Origin: Hyaloscypha bicolor E
Lineage: Eukaryota; Ascomycota; Leotiomycetes; Helotiales; Hyaloscyphaceae
DNA: 64,000 bases
Reading direction: 5' to 3'
Assembly (NCBI RefSeq): GCF_002865645.1
Contig: NW_020194588.1
Coordinates: 372,001-436,000 of the forward strand
The notes below the pieces were generated by a model. That model saw only the letters and a list, made by a program, of their open reading frames with translations, did no database searches and was not told the origin of the DNA. Shown in pieces: positions 19,787-30,899 of the stretch. The position numbers and the translations under genes were made by a program. Each line of letters starts with the position of its first letter. Positions within the stretch are counted from its first letter, which is position 1.

Positions 19787-21370
19787 TATAAACCCGTGAA
19801 TCGAAGAACCGACCCGAAAGATAATGCAGTTGGATGGAACAAAGGAAGGCGAAGAAAGAAGTTTTAAAGTGATAAAAGATATTGTTATGGTAAAGCTAAG
19901 TTGTCGTTTGGCCCTGCAGATTTGAAGACTTCACAAGTTCGAGGGAAGTGCCACCTACACATGGTCTAACGGCATTGACTGAACATAGACCCCAAACGAG
20001 GCTTCTCCATGTCTCAAAAACATTCGCGTGCTTCTGCTAGCCAAAATTAAAGATCCTACCGCATGGGGACGAGGGGAGCCGACCCGTCTCGTGCCGTGTG
20101 TGTTCATGGCCCTTGCGGCACAGGAGGAGTCGGTCGCCGTAGGTCTGTTACTTAAACGTCAATATACTACATGTCTGTGAAGTACCGTCGAGATCTAGCT
20201 TCACCATTTCCTGTCTGCCCCTTTGGCGCAAGATGTCAAAATGGACTAGAGATAGCATCCATCGAATTTGTTCTGGACTGCACCCTGCACCCAGGTTCTA
20301 TACAGTTCACGATGCAGTATTCCAGTAGACTGCACAAAGAAAGTGATTAAACTCGACATGGAGGACAAGTACCAGGAACCAGTTGTGCGGGACGGTTTAA
20401 GTTTTGAGGAGTTTCGCGGGCATGTCATCTTTGCCGGGTTACCGACAGTCCCCGCTTTAGTCTGCCCCTGCCACCTATACAGTACTTGACAACGCGTTTG
20501 TATTGCTTGGAAGAGATAAGCTTCCCTCCAATTACACTCGCTCATATGCGTTATTTTCTTTGGTGGCTGGATGCAATAGTGCCACTTCTCTCCTTCCCGC
20601 ACAAAATCACTCAATTGGTCGTCGGCTTTTTGGGGTCGGTCGGGCAGTTTCAGTCAACGGCAACCTTTAATCCTTTGTGGCTGAAAAATCCCCAAGCTTT
20701 AAAACTCCACGAAGTGTTCGAAACCGACTTAGGAAGTTTGTGGGTCCAACGTCAATAAGAAATAAGAAATTATATAGGGGACAGTTGTCACGGAGGATGA
20801 TTGTCTCTGTATTGCCGTTAAGGGTGTGAGGACGCGTTCGGAAGCTTGAAAACCCCACTTGGCTAAGTGAGGACCTTGGAAGGCGTTCCCTAATGTTCAA
20901 AACTTGCTGAACTCAGAATCCAGCGCTTTTTGATCTAGAACTGCGCCACTTTCGGTAATCACTTTCCTCTCTTAGCCTAAAGCCAATTGTGTGGCAACAA
21001 GAGTCAGGCGAGAGGGGTTTTGTGGCTGCGGCAGAAGCCGAAACGTGGTAAACGGCATTAAGCTCGGCAAAAGCAACCTAGAAAGGGGTGTCCAACCTTA
21101 GTGGCGTGTTCTCCTGGCAATCGAGCCGAGCAGATGGGGCCGAAGCGGCACGGAACAGTGCTGAAACCGAGAAGAATTACATTTTTCGATACGGCAGGAG
21201 AAAGTCAAGGGTTTGATTTGCTTCCCATGGACCAACCCCAAAATAGCCTTTATCTAGCCCAGTGTCTTTGATAGGAGATGTTCTTCGGGGCCAAGAATGT
21301 TGGTAATAACTGTAGCCCCTGGTCCAAGGCAGGGTGCATGGAACCCCTTCGGGCTGATTTAGCGACGCTA
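19787..21370. other. Island DNA 5' of the membrane-protein gene; no confident gene
   Basis: GC-normal DNA that should hold the membrane-protein promoter near 19,800-19,900. Overlapping open frames at 20,246-20,614 (minus, 122 aa), 20,268-20,489 (plus, 73 aa) and 20,486-20,758 (plus, 90 aa) show no recognisable domain. The plus pair could be pieces of a spliced or decayed gene, but nothing proves it. 20,900-21,370 shows nothing specific. Confidence 0.4.
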
Positions 21371-21379
21371 CTGCATCTA

Positions 21380-21628
21380 CGGAGGTACAGCGGGCAAGTA
21401 AAGTAATAGCGCTAGCAGGGGTCCAAACTTTTCAACCTTGTAACGCAACAACATCAACAGATAAAAATGTTAAAAAAATACACTAATATATTCACCAAAT
21501 CTTAGGGAGTATTCCGGCATTTTAAAAATGATATTTGGTCAGGTATAGCAAGAGTTGTTGGTGTTGAAATCGTGTGTTCGCAGCGACCCCCTGTCAAAAC
21601 ATTACTTTACTTGACCACTGTACCTTCG
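21380..21628. mobile_element. ~249-bp MITE with inverted ends, TA-flanked
   Basis: The left end CGGAGGTACAGCGGGCAAGT and the right end (reverse complement CGAAGGTACAGTGGTCAAGT) match over about 44 bp, ending in a GGGGTC block. Weaker similarity continues inward. Both ends are flanked by TA (21,378-21,379 and 21,629-21,630), the target duplication of Tc1/mariner-type elements. It has no coding capacity. It lies at the right edge of the island. Confidence 0.75.
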
Positions 21629-21639
21629 TATTATTTTAT

Positions 21640-22130
21640 CGCAAAATTAGAAAACCATAAATCGCGATGTTTTTAATGGCCATATTTTATATGGAAAGCA
21701 CACCTAATAATGGCCAAATACGTAATTCCCATATATTATAGTCAAATGCGCCCAGTAATATTAACCTTACTCTATTCTTGCTTTTTTGAACTGCCCCCGA
21801 TTATCCCTATATATTGACCTATTCCCCGGCCTATAATTACTATTCCCTGGTAATTCCTTCCCTCTATTATCAAGATATAATCTATTATCATTATTATCGC
21901 TTGATATAGTTACTTCTACTTATTGCTTCCTCTTTAATATAGACTTTAGTAGAGGTTTAGTAGGTAAAGCGGGAGCGAAGGCTAGTAAAAACGTCAGATC
22001 TACTAGTATATTTAAATCTATTAACCTACTAGGTATAGAAGCAGGAGCAGGAGCAGGAGCAGGAGTAGGATCAGGAGTAGGATCAGGAACAGGAGAAACC
22101 GTAATTCTAGCTTCTAGTATAGGCATATTA
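21640..22130 (-). pseudogene. 3' end of element C: C-terminal coding part and downstream sequence
   Basis: On the minus strand 22,126-21,920 is open and reads MPILEARITVSPVPDPTP, then a PT/PA-repeat linker, then LIDLNILVDLTFLLAFAP and KSILKRKQ-stop. It is the C-terminus of a longer frame whose upstream part now lies at 44,288 and above, moved away by insertion of retrotransposon B. Joining across the TTATC duplication keeps the frame (FNSD-N-MPILEA). From 21,640 to 21,919 the AT-rich sequence is probably element C 3' non-coding DNA. Protein family not recognised. Confidence 0.55.
22036..22098 (+). repeat. Hexanucleotide repeat AGGAGC/AGGATC
   Basis: Runs of GGAGCA and GGAGTAGGATCA that code for Pro-Ala and Pro-Thr/Asp dipeptides on the minus strand in the element C frame. 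Confidence 0.85.
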
Positions 22131-22135
22131 TTATC

Positions 22136-22319
22136 TGTAATGGGTATATATAATGGCGTATAGACAGGTATCAGATATTATAGATCTAGTTTCCTATTTT
22201 GGGTAAAGCTTGCAATCAGAATCGTACAGGCAATCGGAATTATACGTATTGTATAGGATCGTATTTCCTAGTTAAGTAAAGTACTTTACAAGCTTAGCTA
22301 AATACTAGGGAATATATAC
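22136..22319 (+). repeat. 5' LTR of element B, left part
   Basis: Matches 43,973-44,138. It carries about 17 extra bases around 22,210-22,250, where a GCAATCAGAATCGTACAG-like unit is duplicated. It is cut by element A after GGGAATATATA. Confidence 0.9.
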
Positions 22320-22622
22320 TATAGGAGGGAAACTGTAACAAGACAAAAACCTATATAAAGTATACCAGAATACAAAATGTAACTTAATAGCAAAATAATA
22401 AATCAAAAGCATAAATAGTAAAGTATAAATAGTATATAGTATATAAAAGCTTAATTAATTAAATACTTATAAAGGATTATTCTCTAAGTCTATAGAAAAA
22501 CCAGCTTTCTTATATAATTTCTGCAAGTCATATATAAAAGGCTATGGCCTTTGCTATATAACCTAAACCTTAAAACCGCCAAAATAATATAATTTTTAAT
22601 AAATATAGCCTGCCGTATTACA
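22320..22622 (-). repeat. 3' LTR of element A
   Basis: On the minus strand it begins TGTAATACGGCAGG and ends CCTCCTATA. It matches 35,190-35,492 with mostly C/T and G/A differences, and this copy is the less mutated one. Confidence 0.85.
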
Positions 22623-22633
22623 TCCGACCTCTC

Positions 22634-25510
22634 ATTTATTTGTACTTGTTTTCTAAGTACCAAAAATAATAGAAAAATCCTACTCAGAGTCCGAAATAAT
22701 GAAATATTCAGGATTCTCCTCTATTAGTTAATCTAATTTCTTCTCTATATATCTAAAATAAGACTTATTACCCTTAAATAGTCTTATTTCATACTCCCGA
22801 ACTTACTTAAAGGCAATCCGAACCCGCTAAGCCGTATTCTTATATTAAATCCGATATAGTTCTCTATATTAATTAGTATCTGCCTTTAACTATTACTTAA
22901 TTTCCGCCTTTACTATAGGATATTAAGGAGGCTTATTATAGTAAATCATATTATAAATTATACTAATATACTTTAAATAGATAGCTCCTTCGAACTTTAT
23001 ATTATTTATTATATTCTTAAATTAACCATTAGTAAATAAAGAAAGCTCTAGATAAAAGGCTTTAATAACCTTATAGAAGACTTCATTTTCGTATATTCTA
23101 TTCTTAATAGTAACTAGACTTATTAGAACTATAATAAAAGGCCTATTAAATAGTAAATTATTATTAAGCTATTTTTTAACTTATATATTATCCGAGAATT
23201 AATGCTTTCCTATAATTCCAGACTTATAGATTACCTAGCTAAAAGTATTTATTTGTCTAGTTATATAGATTATACTCGGAGTCTTTTCTCCTACTACCTT
23301 TAGTAAATACTTGCTTAATTCCTTAGCTATTTCTGGTTCAAATTTATTAGAAATAGAAGAATAATTAATATCTTTAAAGAACTTTTTACTAAAGGTAATA
23401 GCTTTTTTGCAGTTTATAAGGAAAATATAGCTGATATTCTAATACTTTTTACTAAGATAGAATTTACTATTTAAAGCTTTAATAATAGCTAGATCTTTAA
23501 TATTGCCTTTATACTAATTATAATTAACATTTCTAGAAGTAAAGTATTGGACTAGCTAAGAGTAAGTAACTAGGTAAATAGAATACTTATTTAATGCCTT
23601 ATAAAATCCGAGCTATATTAATAGATCTGCTATTAAAAGTTAAGAGGCTAAGATAAAATAGCTATTACCTAGATTTTTATATATTAATATATTGTCTTTT
23701 CGGAGATAGAACTATAGTATCTTTATTTTTACTATTAAGAGTTTTCAAATACCAAGCTTCTTAATCTATTTCAGGTAATTCTTCTTATAAATATAGCTAT
23801 TTATACCCAGATTAGTAATACTAGATTTAGGAACAGGAACCGTAGTATTAAATTAGAGCTATAGATTAGAGCAGAATTAATCGGAAATATAGTACTTATA
23901 TCTATATTACTTAATTTCCTATATTTTAAAGAAGAAATCCTATATCTCCTTATTTATTTAAGTAATAGAAATATACTTCTTGCCTTTAGTAACTTTATAG
24001 ATCTTAGTAACTAGCTTTAGAGTATCTTTAATATCTTGTATATTAATAGAGAGAATATTAGTAAATTGCTAAATATATCTTATATAGGGAACTTTAAGAA
24101 ATCTATTATTAATCCTATAGTATTCTCGCTTATAAATAGGTCCCAAAATACTACTATATACTTCCTTAAAGGTATACTCATTTTATTAAAAAAGTATTAA
24201 TTTCTATTTAGCTAGTATTTTGCAAGTATATTTAATATTACTATTAAGTTCTCCGGACTTAATATCCTTAGTCTTTTACTTTTTGGTTCTAGATATAGTT
24301 AAGAGAGTCTTTCTAGATAGTATCTTTCTTTTTAAAATAGAGGATTCCTTTTTGCTTTTCTCTATTTTACTAATCTTATGTTTAGTCTAGTATTTAGATC
24401 TCTATTATTTATTAGGAGTCTTAGGCTTAGCTTACTTTCTATTCTTATTAGATTCTTCTTATCTAGTTATACTAGTTCTACTAATTATACTAGTTCTAAT
24501 AGTTATACTAGTTTTACTAGCTTTATTAGTAGCTTTCTTATTAGGCTTTATTGAATTAGCTCTATTTTTCTTAGCTAAATTCGGTTAAATTAAAGCTAAA
24601 ATTATAATAGGGGCCTATTCTCTAGGCTTATTTCGGAAAGCAGGAAAAGGCTCGTTACTATAAGCTTCCTTAATTAGGATTCCGGAAGTATTAAAGGTAT
24701 ATTATCTAGCTTTAAGGTTATTAGCTAATAGTAGCTTAAACTCTAATTCTCTAGGTTCCGAAATAGCTTCTATATATTTAAATACCTTAGTAATATCTGA
24801 TTTAGTAAATATACTAGTATTCTAATATTTCTTATTTTTAATATATTCCAAAGTAGCTTTATTAATTAACTGAATAGCTTTATATATTAAAGCTTTTGTC
24901 TTAAAAAGAAAATATAACTTCTTATAGATATTCTTACTAAAATTATTATAGATATTATTAATATATTAGCTAAAGGCTTTACTATATAGTATAATTCCAT
25001 TCTAATTCTTGGTTTCCAGACCGTTTACTATAGTCTTAATCTTATTAAGCTTCTTTTATTTACTTTTGGAAATGCCTTTAATAATATTCTCGAATTCTCT
25101 ATTATTGGCTTAATAGTTCTTTAGTTCCTCTTTAGTTAATTCTAGTCTAGTTCTGTCTCTAATAAAGGTTTTCTACTTTAAGAGCTTATTATATATATTA
25201 TTTAGCTTATCTAGAATATTCGTATTAAATTCGGTAATTATAGCTATCTTTTCTAGTATTAGTAGGCCTTCTATAACTACCCAAGTTCCTTTAATACTCT
25301 GAATTTTAATACTATTAATCTATAGGCTTTCGATAATATTACAGCTTATAAGAACTAGCTACTATATTTTACTAGCTTAAGGAATCTATACTTTGGCTAT
25401 TTTATTATTCTTAATTAGTTATAAAGGTATTATTAGTATAATAGTTATAGATTATAGAATTAAAGATTCTTAAGGTTATAAGGATTTCTTTTAAATATAT
25501 TCCAAAATAA
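22634..25510 (-). pseudogene. Third ORF of element A, downstream of pol, unknown function
   Basis: One minus-strand frame stays coherent from about 25,510 to a TGA next to the polypurine tract, roughly 950 codons, with stops that fit lost Trp/Gln. Readable parts include QIPQASKIQQLVLISCNIIE, DRTRLELTKEELKNYQA, DITKVFKYIEAISEPREL, a Ser/Thr/Lys-rich middle (KTSITIRTSIISRTS), KYISITQINKEIQDFFF and, at the end, KGNKSYFRYIEKKLDQLIEE and NPEYFIISDSEQD. It is rich in charged and coiled-coil-like segments. It lacks the membrane pattern expected of an envelope protein. I do not recognise it. An internal older insertion is possible but no ends were found. Confidence 0.5.
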
Positions 25511-27960
25511 AGAATAAATTAAAATAGTTTTGAATTATATAAAGATATTATATATATTTGAGTTTTTCTTTTTTTCTAATAAGAAAATAAAACTAAAATA
25601 GTAGTACCTATAATAGGGAAAATAAATATAATAATTAAATATATTTGAAGTAATATAGTTATAAATTGGGAATAATTATAGAAGATAAAATATAGAATTA
25701 GGCTTCTATTATAGAAAAGAATATAAATATATATATCTAAAAGAATATAATTAAAGAAATAGTTAAAGCAGATTAAACTAAATAGTAATAATAGGGAAAT
25801 AAGAAGGTAATATAATAGAAATATAGATATAGTAATAGTATTTAAAGTATTAGAATATAGAAGGAAATAATAAAAATTTTATAATATAGATATATTCTAA
25901 TTCCCGATTTATTTGAAAACGTTCCTATTAACTTAAAAAATAGTATAAAAGAAGGGAAATAATATAGGAAATATATAAAAAATAAGATATATAAGTATAC
26001 TAAAAATATTAGAGAAAATATAAAATAAATATTAATAGAAAAGGAGTTAGAATAATAGAATTAAGAAATAACTTAGAATAAGGTATTATTCTTTCTAAAA
26101 CTAATCTATATCTCTTCCGAAAGCTAATTATATTTATTTAGTACTTATTAGAATCGATTTTGAATAATATAAAACTATTTAGTTATTTGGGACTTTAAAA
26201 TAATATTTATATTAATAAAGGTAATACTGAAAGTATTAGAATATATAGAAAAGAGAACTATAAAATAGTATAAATAGAGTTTATAGTATTATTATTAAGT
26301 TTTGAAATAGTTAATATTAAAATTAATATAGAATATAGAAAGATTAGGTATTTCGAATTAGTATTAAAGATATAGGAATTATTTAGATAATATTTAATAA
26401 TAAGAAACAAATTAATAGTAAGAATTAGTAAATTATACTAGCTTTTTAAAGAAGTAATTGGTTTCTGGTAATAAAACGATATCTTAATTAGGGAATAGGT
26501 TCTATATAGAAGAAGTTCTCTTTATATAGAAATAGAAATATATAATATACTAATCAAGCCTTAGTATTGGTTTTAAGAATAGCTATAGTTATATTAAAGA
26601 GGAAATGGGTTCTCTAGTATAAGATAGGCTTTAAATAGATAGATCTAGTTTATCTAATATTTAATAGATTTCCAGAACTATATATTATTAAATACCTTTG
26701 GAAATAACTATTGGATTTAATAAAGTTTCCCTTTTTTCTTATAGGGCTTCTAATTCGGCTATTTTATCTATATATAACTCCTAATTAGAAAGTTTATTTA
26801 GATATTATAAGGAAACTTGTAATAGTAATTTAAGTTAAAATCAAGATCTATAGTTATTATAGTCGAGCTTTAGACTGGTATAAGCCGTAAAAATAGCTAG
26901 TTAAAAAGGCAAATAGAGCTTCTAAAAGGTTCTTATCTTAGTAAAATATATATAAAAGATTTTCTTTTTTCTTTTCTTCTTTTTCTAATTTCAAATATAA
27001 TTATTATTTATTACTATAATTCGAAATTAAGAGTTCGTAAAATAATTTCTTAATCCCCTATTTATTTTTATATTAAAAGGAATCCTTTATATTTGATTCC
27101 CAAAATCTAGTAATAGAATCTTATATATTAAGAATATTATCTAATAGTAATAGTTAGATAATAGTAAGAAATAAGTAATAGTAAAGTTCGTCTAACTTTT
27201 AGAATAATAGTCTAATAATAATATTTTCTAAAGGTTATAAATAATAATCGGGAAAAAAATTCAAAAGATATATAAAGAATTAAAGATAATAAATTTCGTT
27301 TCAGATTAAGAAAAGTTCTTATTATTAGATACTTTCTTCTAGTTTTCTATAAAAGAAATATATTTTATTCTTTCTAATTCCGGTAACTCTGAAATATATA
27401 TAATAATACTAATAGCTTTTTTAATCTCCTAAATACTATTTTACTTATAGTATTTTATAATTACTTTTTTTTCTAGTTCTATATCTATTTTAAAGTATTT
27501 ATTTATAGGTATATACTTGTTATTAATTTTGTTTTTAGGGAAATACTAGAATCTATTCTTTTTAATAAACTACTTAAATTAATTCCCGGTATATATTCTT
27601 TGGAATATAGTACTATTAAGCTCTTTTAGTATATAGTATCTTTTTAGTTAATCTATATACCTTATTCTATATAGGCCAAGCTAGTAATATAGTAGTTTTA
27701 TATTCCTTAACTTGTTTTAATCTATTAATTTAATATTATATATAAGAACTAGATTCTTTTCGGAAATAGGCTTTAAATAAATCTAATAGATAGTATTAAA
27801 TTACTTCTTTTCCTTTTAGTATTATCTATTCTTTTTTATTTTGGCTTCTTTAATATCTTTATTTCTTATCTATATTTACTTTATATATATTTTTAGAAGT
27901 ATTTTTCTATTATAAACTTTATTTTATCTAAATATTCTCTAGATTAGAAAGTATATTTCT
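25511..27960. other. Element A, AT-rich region between integrase and the third ORF
   Basis: RIP-degraded. It presumably contains the integrase C-terminus. A few coherent phrases appear in the plus frame near 26,590-26,850, so an old insertion is possible. No feature is firm enough to name. Confidence 0.35.
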
Positions 27961-27969
27961 ATAAGTAAT

Positions 27970-28480
27970 ATAGCTTCTCTATTATAGACTATATAAAAGG
28001 GAATAAATCCAGTCGGTCTATATATAGTAACTTAATTAGTAAATAGAATATATAATAGTAAATCTATTTAAGACTTCTTTTTATCTATTATAAATATAAT
28101 AAGTATTTAAATAATTAATTAATATCTTTTTTTAATTATATTATTTCCTTTGGAATTATAGACCGAAATAATAATTCTATTAATTCTTAGCTTATTAAGT
28201 TCCTGAATTATTATTTCTTTGAATTCCGATTTGCTATTTATCTTAAGCTATCTAAATAAATTATACCTATAAATAATTTCTTCTTAAATAAACTTAGTAA
28301 TCTTCTTACTAGTTGGATTCTTTAAAAATCTAGCCTTAATCTATTTTAAAAAGTTATTTCTAGTAATAACTAATAAGTTATATCTTTTATAGTATAGTAG
28401 TTTAACTATATTAATTTTAAGGTAATAGAAAAGAAATATAGCTTTTATTAGATATAGAGCTTCTTTTTATCTTTTTTTAT
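27970..28480 (-). pseudogene. Integrase core of element A
   Basis: Minus-strand reading gives NLLVITRNNFLK, KARFLKNPTSKKITKFI, EEIIYRYNLF, NSKSEFKEIIIQELNKL, RINRIIISVYNSKGNNIIKK and a terminal YRPTGF. The usual gypsy pattern is VIARDDLSG, DGGPEFKG and YNSKANGMIERG. All three catalytic positions are altered in the RIP direction (Asp to Asn twice, Glu to Lys), so it is inactive. Confidence 0.85.
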
Positions 28481-29549
28481 TCTTATACTAATAGATCTTA
28501 TAAGTATTAATATACTTCTATATATAGTTATAGTAATCTTTCTAGTAATAGTAGCTAATTACTAAATAAAAGATATTTTCTTTTCTGGTATATCTAATTT
28601 TATTATATAGTTTTTTAATAATAATTTTCCTTTATTCTTAATTATTAATAATAAATTAAGGCAAATATATTTTGGATACTATTCTCTATAGTAATTAATC
28701 TCTTATACTATAATTTAAAGCTTTTTTACTTAACTTTCGAAATTCGGCTTTAGATATTCTTTTTAATTTAGAAAGTATTATAAGATATTATATAATATTC
28801 TAGTATTATTCGAAATAGCTATTATCTAAGGGATCTAGTAAAACAGTCGGGTTATTAAATAAAGTATAAGAGTTAGTATTATTATTTACTATTTTATTAG
28901 AGGTTATATATAAAAGGCTATAGCCTTTATTATATAACTTTCGGATTTTATTATTTTTTAATATTACTAATTTGCTTCTAAATATAGTAAGGCTTTAATT
29001 ATTAGTTTCTAGTAACCGGATACTACTATTTAAATATCTAATAAAGGGCTTGGAAATCGGATTTCTTAAAATAATATTATATAATTAAACCGGAATTACT
29101 TTTTTTAATTAAACTTTCTATCTAATAGGTATTATTCTAATAGTATTAAATTCTATTACTAATTATTTATTAATATCTTTACTATCTTCGGTATTACCTT
29201 CTTACTATAAGTATTTCGATAATCCGTTAGTAGTAGTATACTTGGTTCCCTTAATATACTTGATTTTAAAATCAAATAGTTAAATCTATACTAGCTAGTA
29301 AATAACTAGAACTCTAGAAAGATCTATAGCCGCTTTATTTAGCTATATAATAAGTATATTAGTATCTAGTTTAAGGATAAAATAAACTCTATATAGCTAG
29401 AATTATACTTTCTATAAATACTTTACTAGCCCTTGGTATTTTCTTTTAGTAGTATTATATTTCTATTTAGTATTATTCCAGATTTTAGACTTATATTATA
29501 TAATTCTCTTTTTCTTTTTATTATTATATTAACTAAGAGTTCTATTCTA

Positions 29550-30480
29550 TTTATTTAGGCTAGTATTTACTATTAATATAATTATTCCCTAATTTTCTAA
29601 TAGATTATAGTATAACTTATAAAATATTAAAATAATAGTAAGCTTTTCCTAAAGGATTTATATAGCTTGCTTTTATTTATTATCCTAGTTCTATATTATA
29701 TCCTTCTTTATTAAGTAGTAAATGGGTTTAGTAATAATTATAAAGTCTTTAATTCAAATATAATAGTAAATAATAATTCTGATAAATGCTTTATTTTTAG
29801 TTATACTATTATAATATTCCTATTTTAAAATCTTAGTAATTCCTGAGCTTAAAGGGCTTTTTTCAAATATTCTATAAATAAAGCCAATAATAACTATACT
29901 ATTATAATAGAACTGTAATTTTTCTCTAATACTAGTTCTAGCTTATTTAATTCTATCTAAGGTTATATTCAGGTTTTAAAAATACTCGAATATAAAATAC
30001 CGAATTCTAGATAGAATAAGCTATCTATTATAATCTATATAAGGTTTTTTAATTCTAATATTATTAATAAATAATATAGTAATTTTGAGAAATAGATTCT
30101 TTAAAATAATTATAATAATCTATATAAACTATATAACGGAATTAATAGCTTCCTAAAATAATATAGTTATTCTTAATAATTCCAGAAATATTATAAATAT
30201 AGTCAAATCTTTATTATAAATATCTAGTATAAGTTAATTATATTTAGAAAAGAAATTAATTAAAGAAATATAAATATATTTAATAAATTTCTTTAAGATC
30301 TTATTAGTAAACGGAAATAAGTTAATATTTTATAGGATTATTGAATTTATCTTTATAGTAATATTAATTAGTCTATAAGTTCTAGTAACCTTTTTTATAA
30401 CTAAGAACTATAGATTTTAGTAAGGTCTATTATATTTCTTAAGAATTCTATAATTTAGATATTCTAATAGTATTTTTATT
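29550..30480 (-). pseudogene. Reverse transcriptase and RNase H region of element A
   Basis: Minus-strand reading starts LEYLNYRILKKYNRPYQN and LQFLVIKKVTRTYRLINI, then INLFPFTNKI and SLINFFSKYNQLILD (normally DFFSGYDQ), then IIKNNYIILGSYQFR. After the RT, the tether/RNase H part reads SITKNKAFIRIIIYYYIQIKD, IITKPIYYLIKKD and QAIQILQEKL. These match the fungal gypsy RT with its SLIDFFSGYDQ block and the AKPIYYLLKKD tether. RIP has replaced key Asp by Asn. Confidence 0.85.
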
Positions 30481-30899
30481 ACTATTAGTATTAGAGCTTT
30501 GGGATATAGGAAATTTTTCTCTTACTAGGCTTTATATTTAATAGTTTTAATTAGAATAAATAGGCTAATATTTTTATAGACTTTTCTTATTTCTTTCTAA
30601 TTAAATATAATTATATTTTTTTAATTAATTATTAATTCTCGGAATATAGCTAGTTTCTTTTTCTAAAACTAGTTACTAATATTTAATTATTTCAGGTATT
30701 TCGGAATAAATTATAAATCTCTTAAAATAGCTAATATTTTAGTAAAAGGTAGTTTTTATATTTCCTAGTATATTTCTATAGATATTTTCTAGCTTTAGAT
30801 TTCTTAAACTAGTCTGGATATTTATTAGGGCCTTTTCTAGTTCTATTATTAGTATTTACTAGTCGAATCTTCTTATTCTTTATTTTATATATTTCTATA

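Noticed and set aside
20246..20758. Overlapping small ORFs of 73-122 codons on both strands
   Set aside because: No domain, no splice model that lengthens them, and they overlap each other antisense; listed only as unexplained island DNA.
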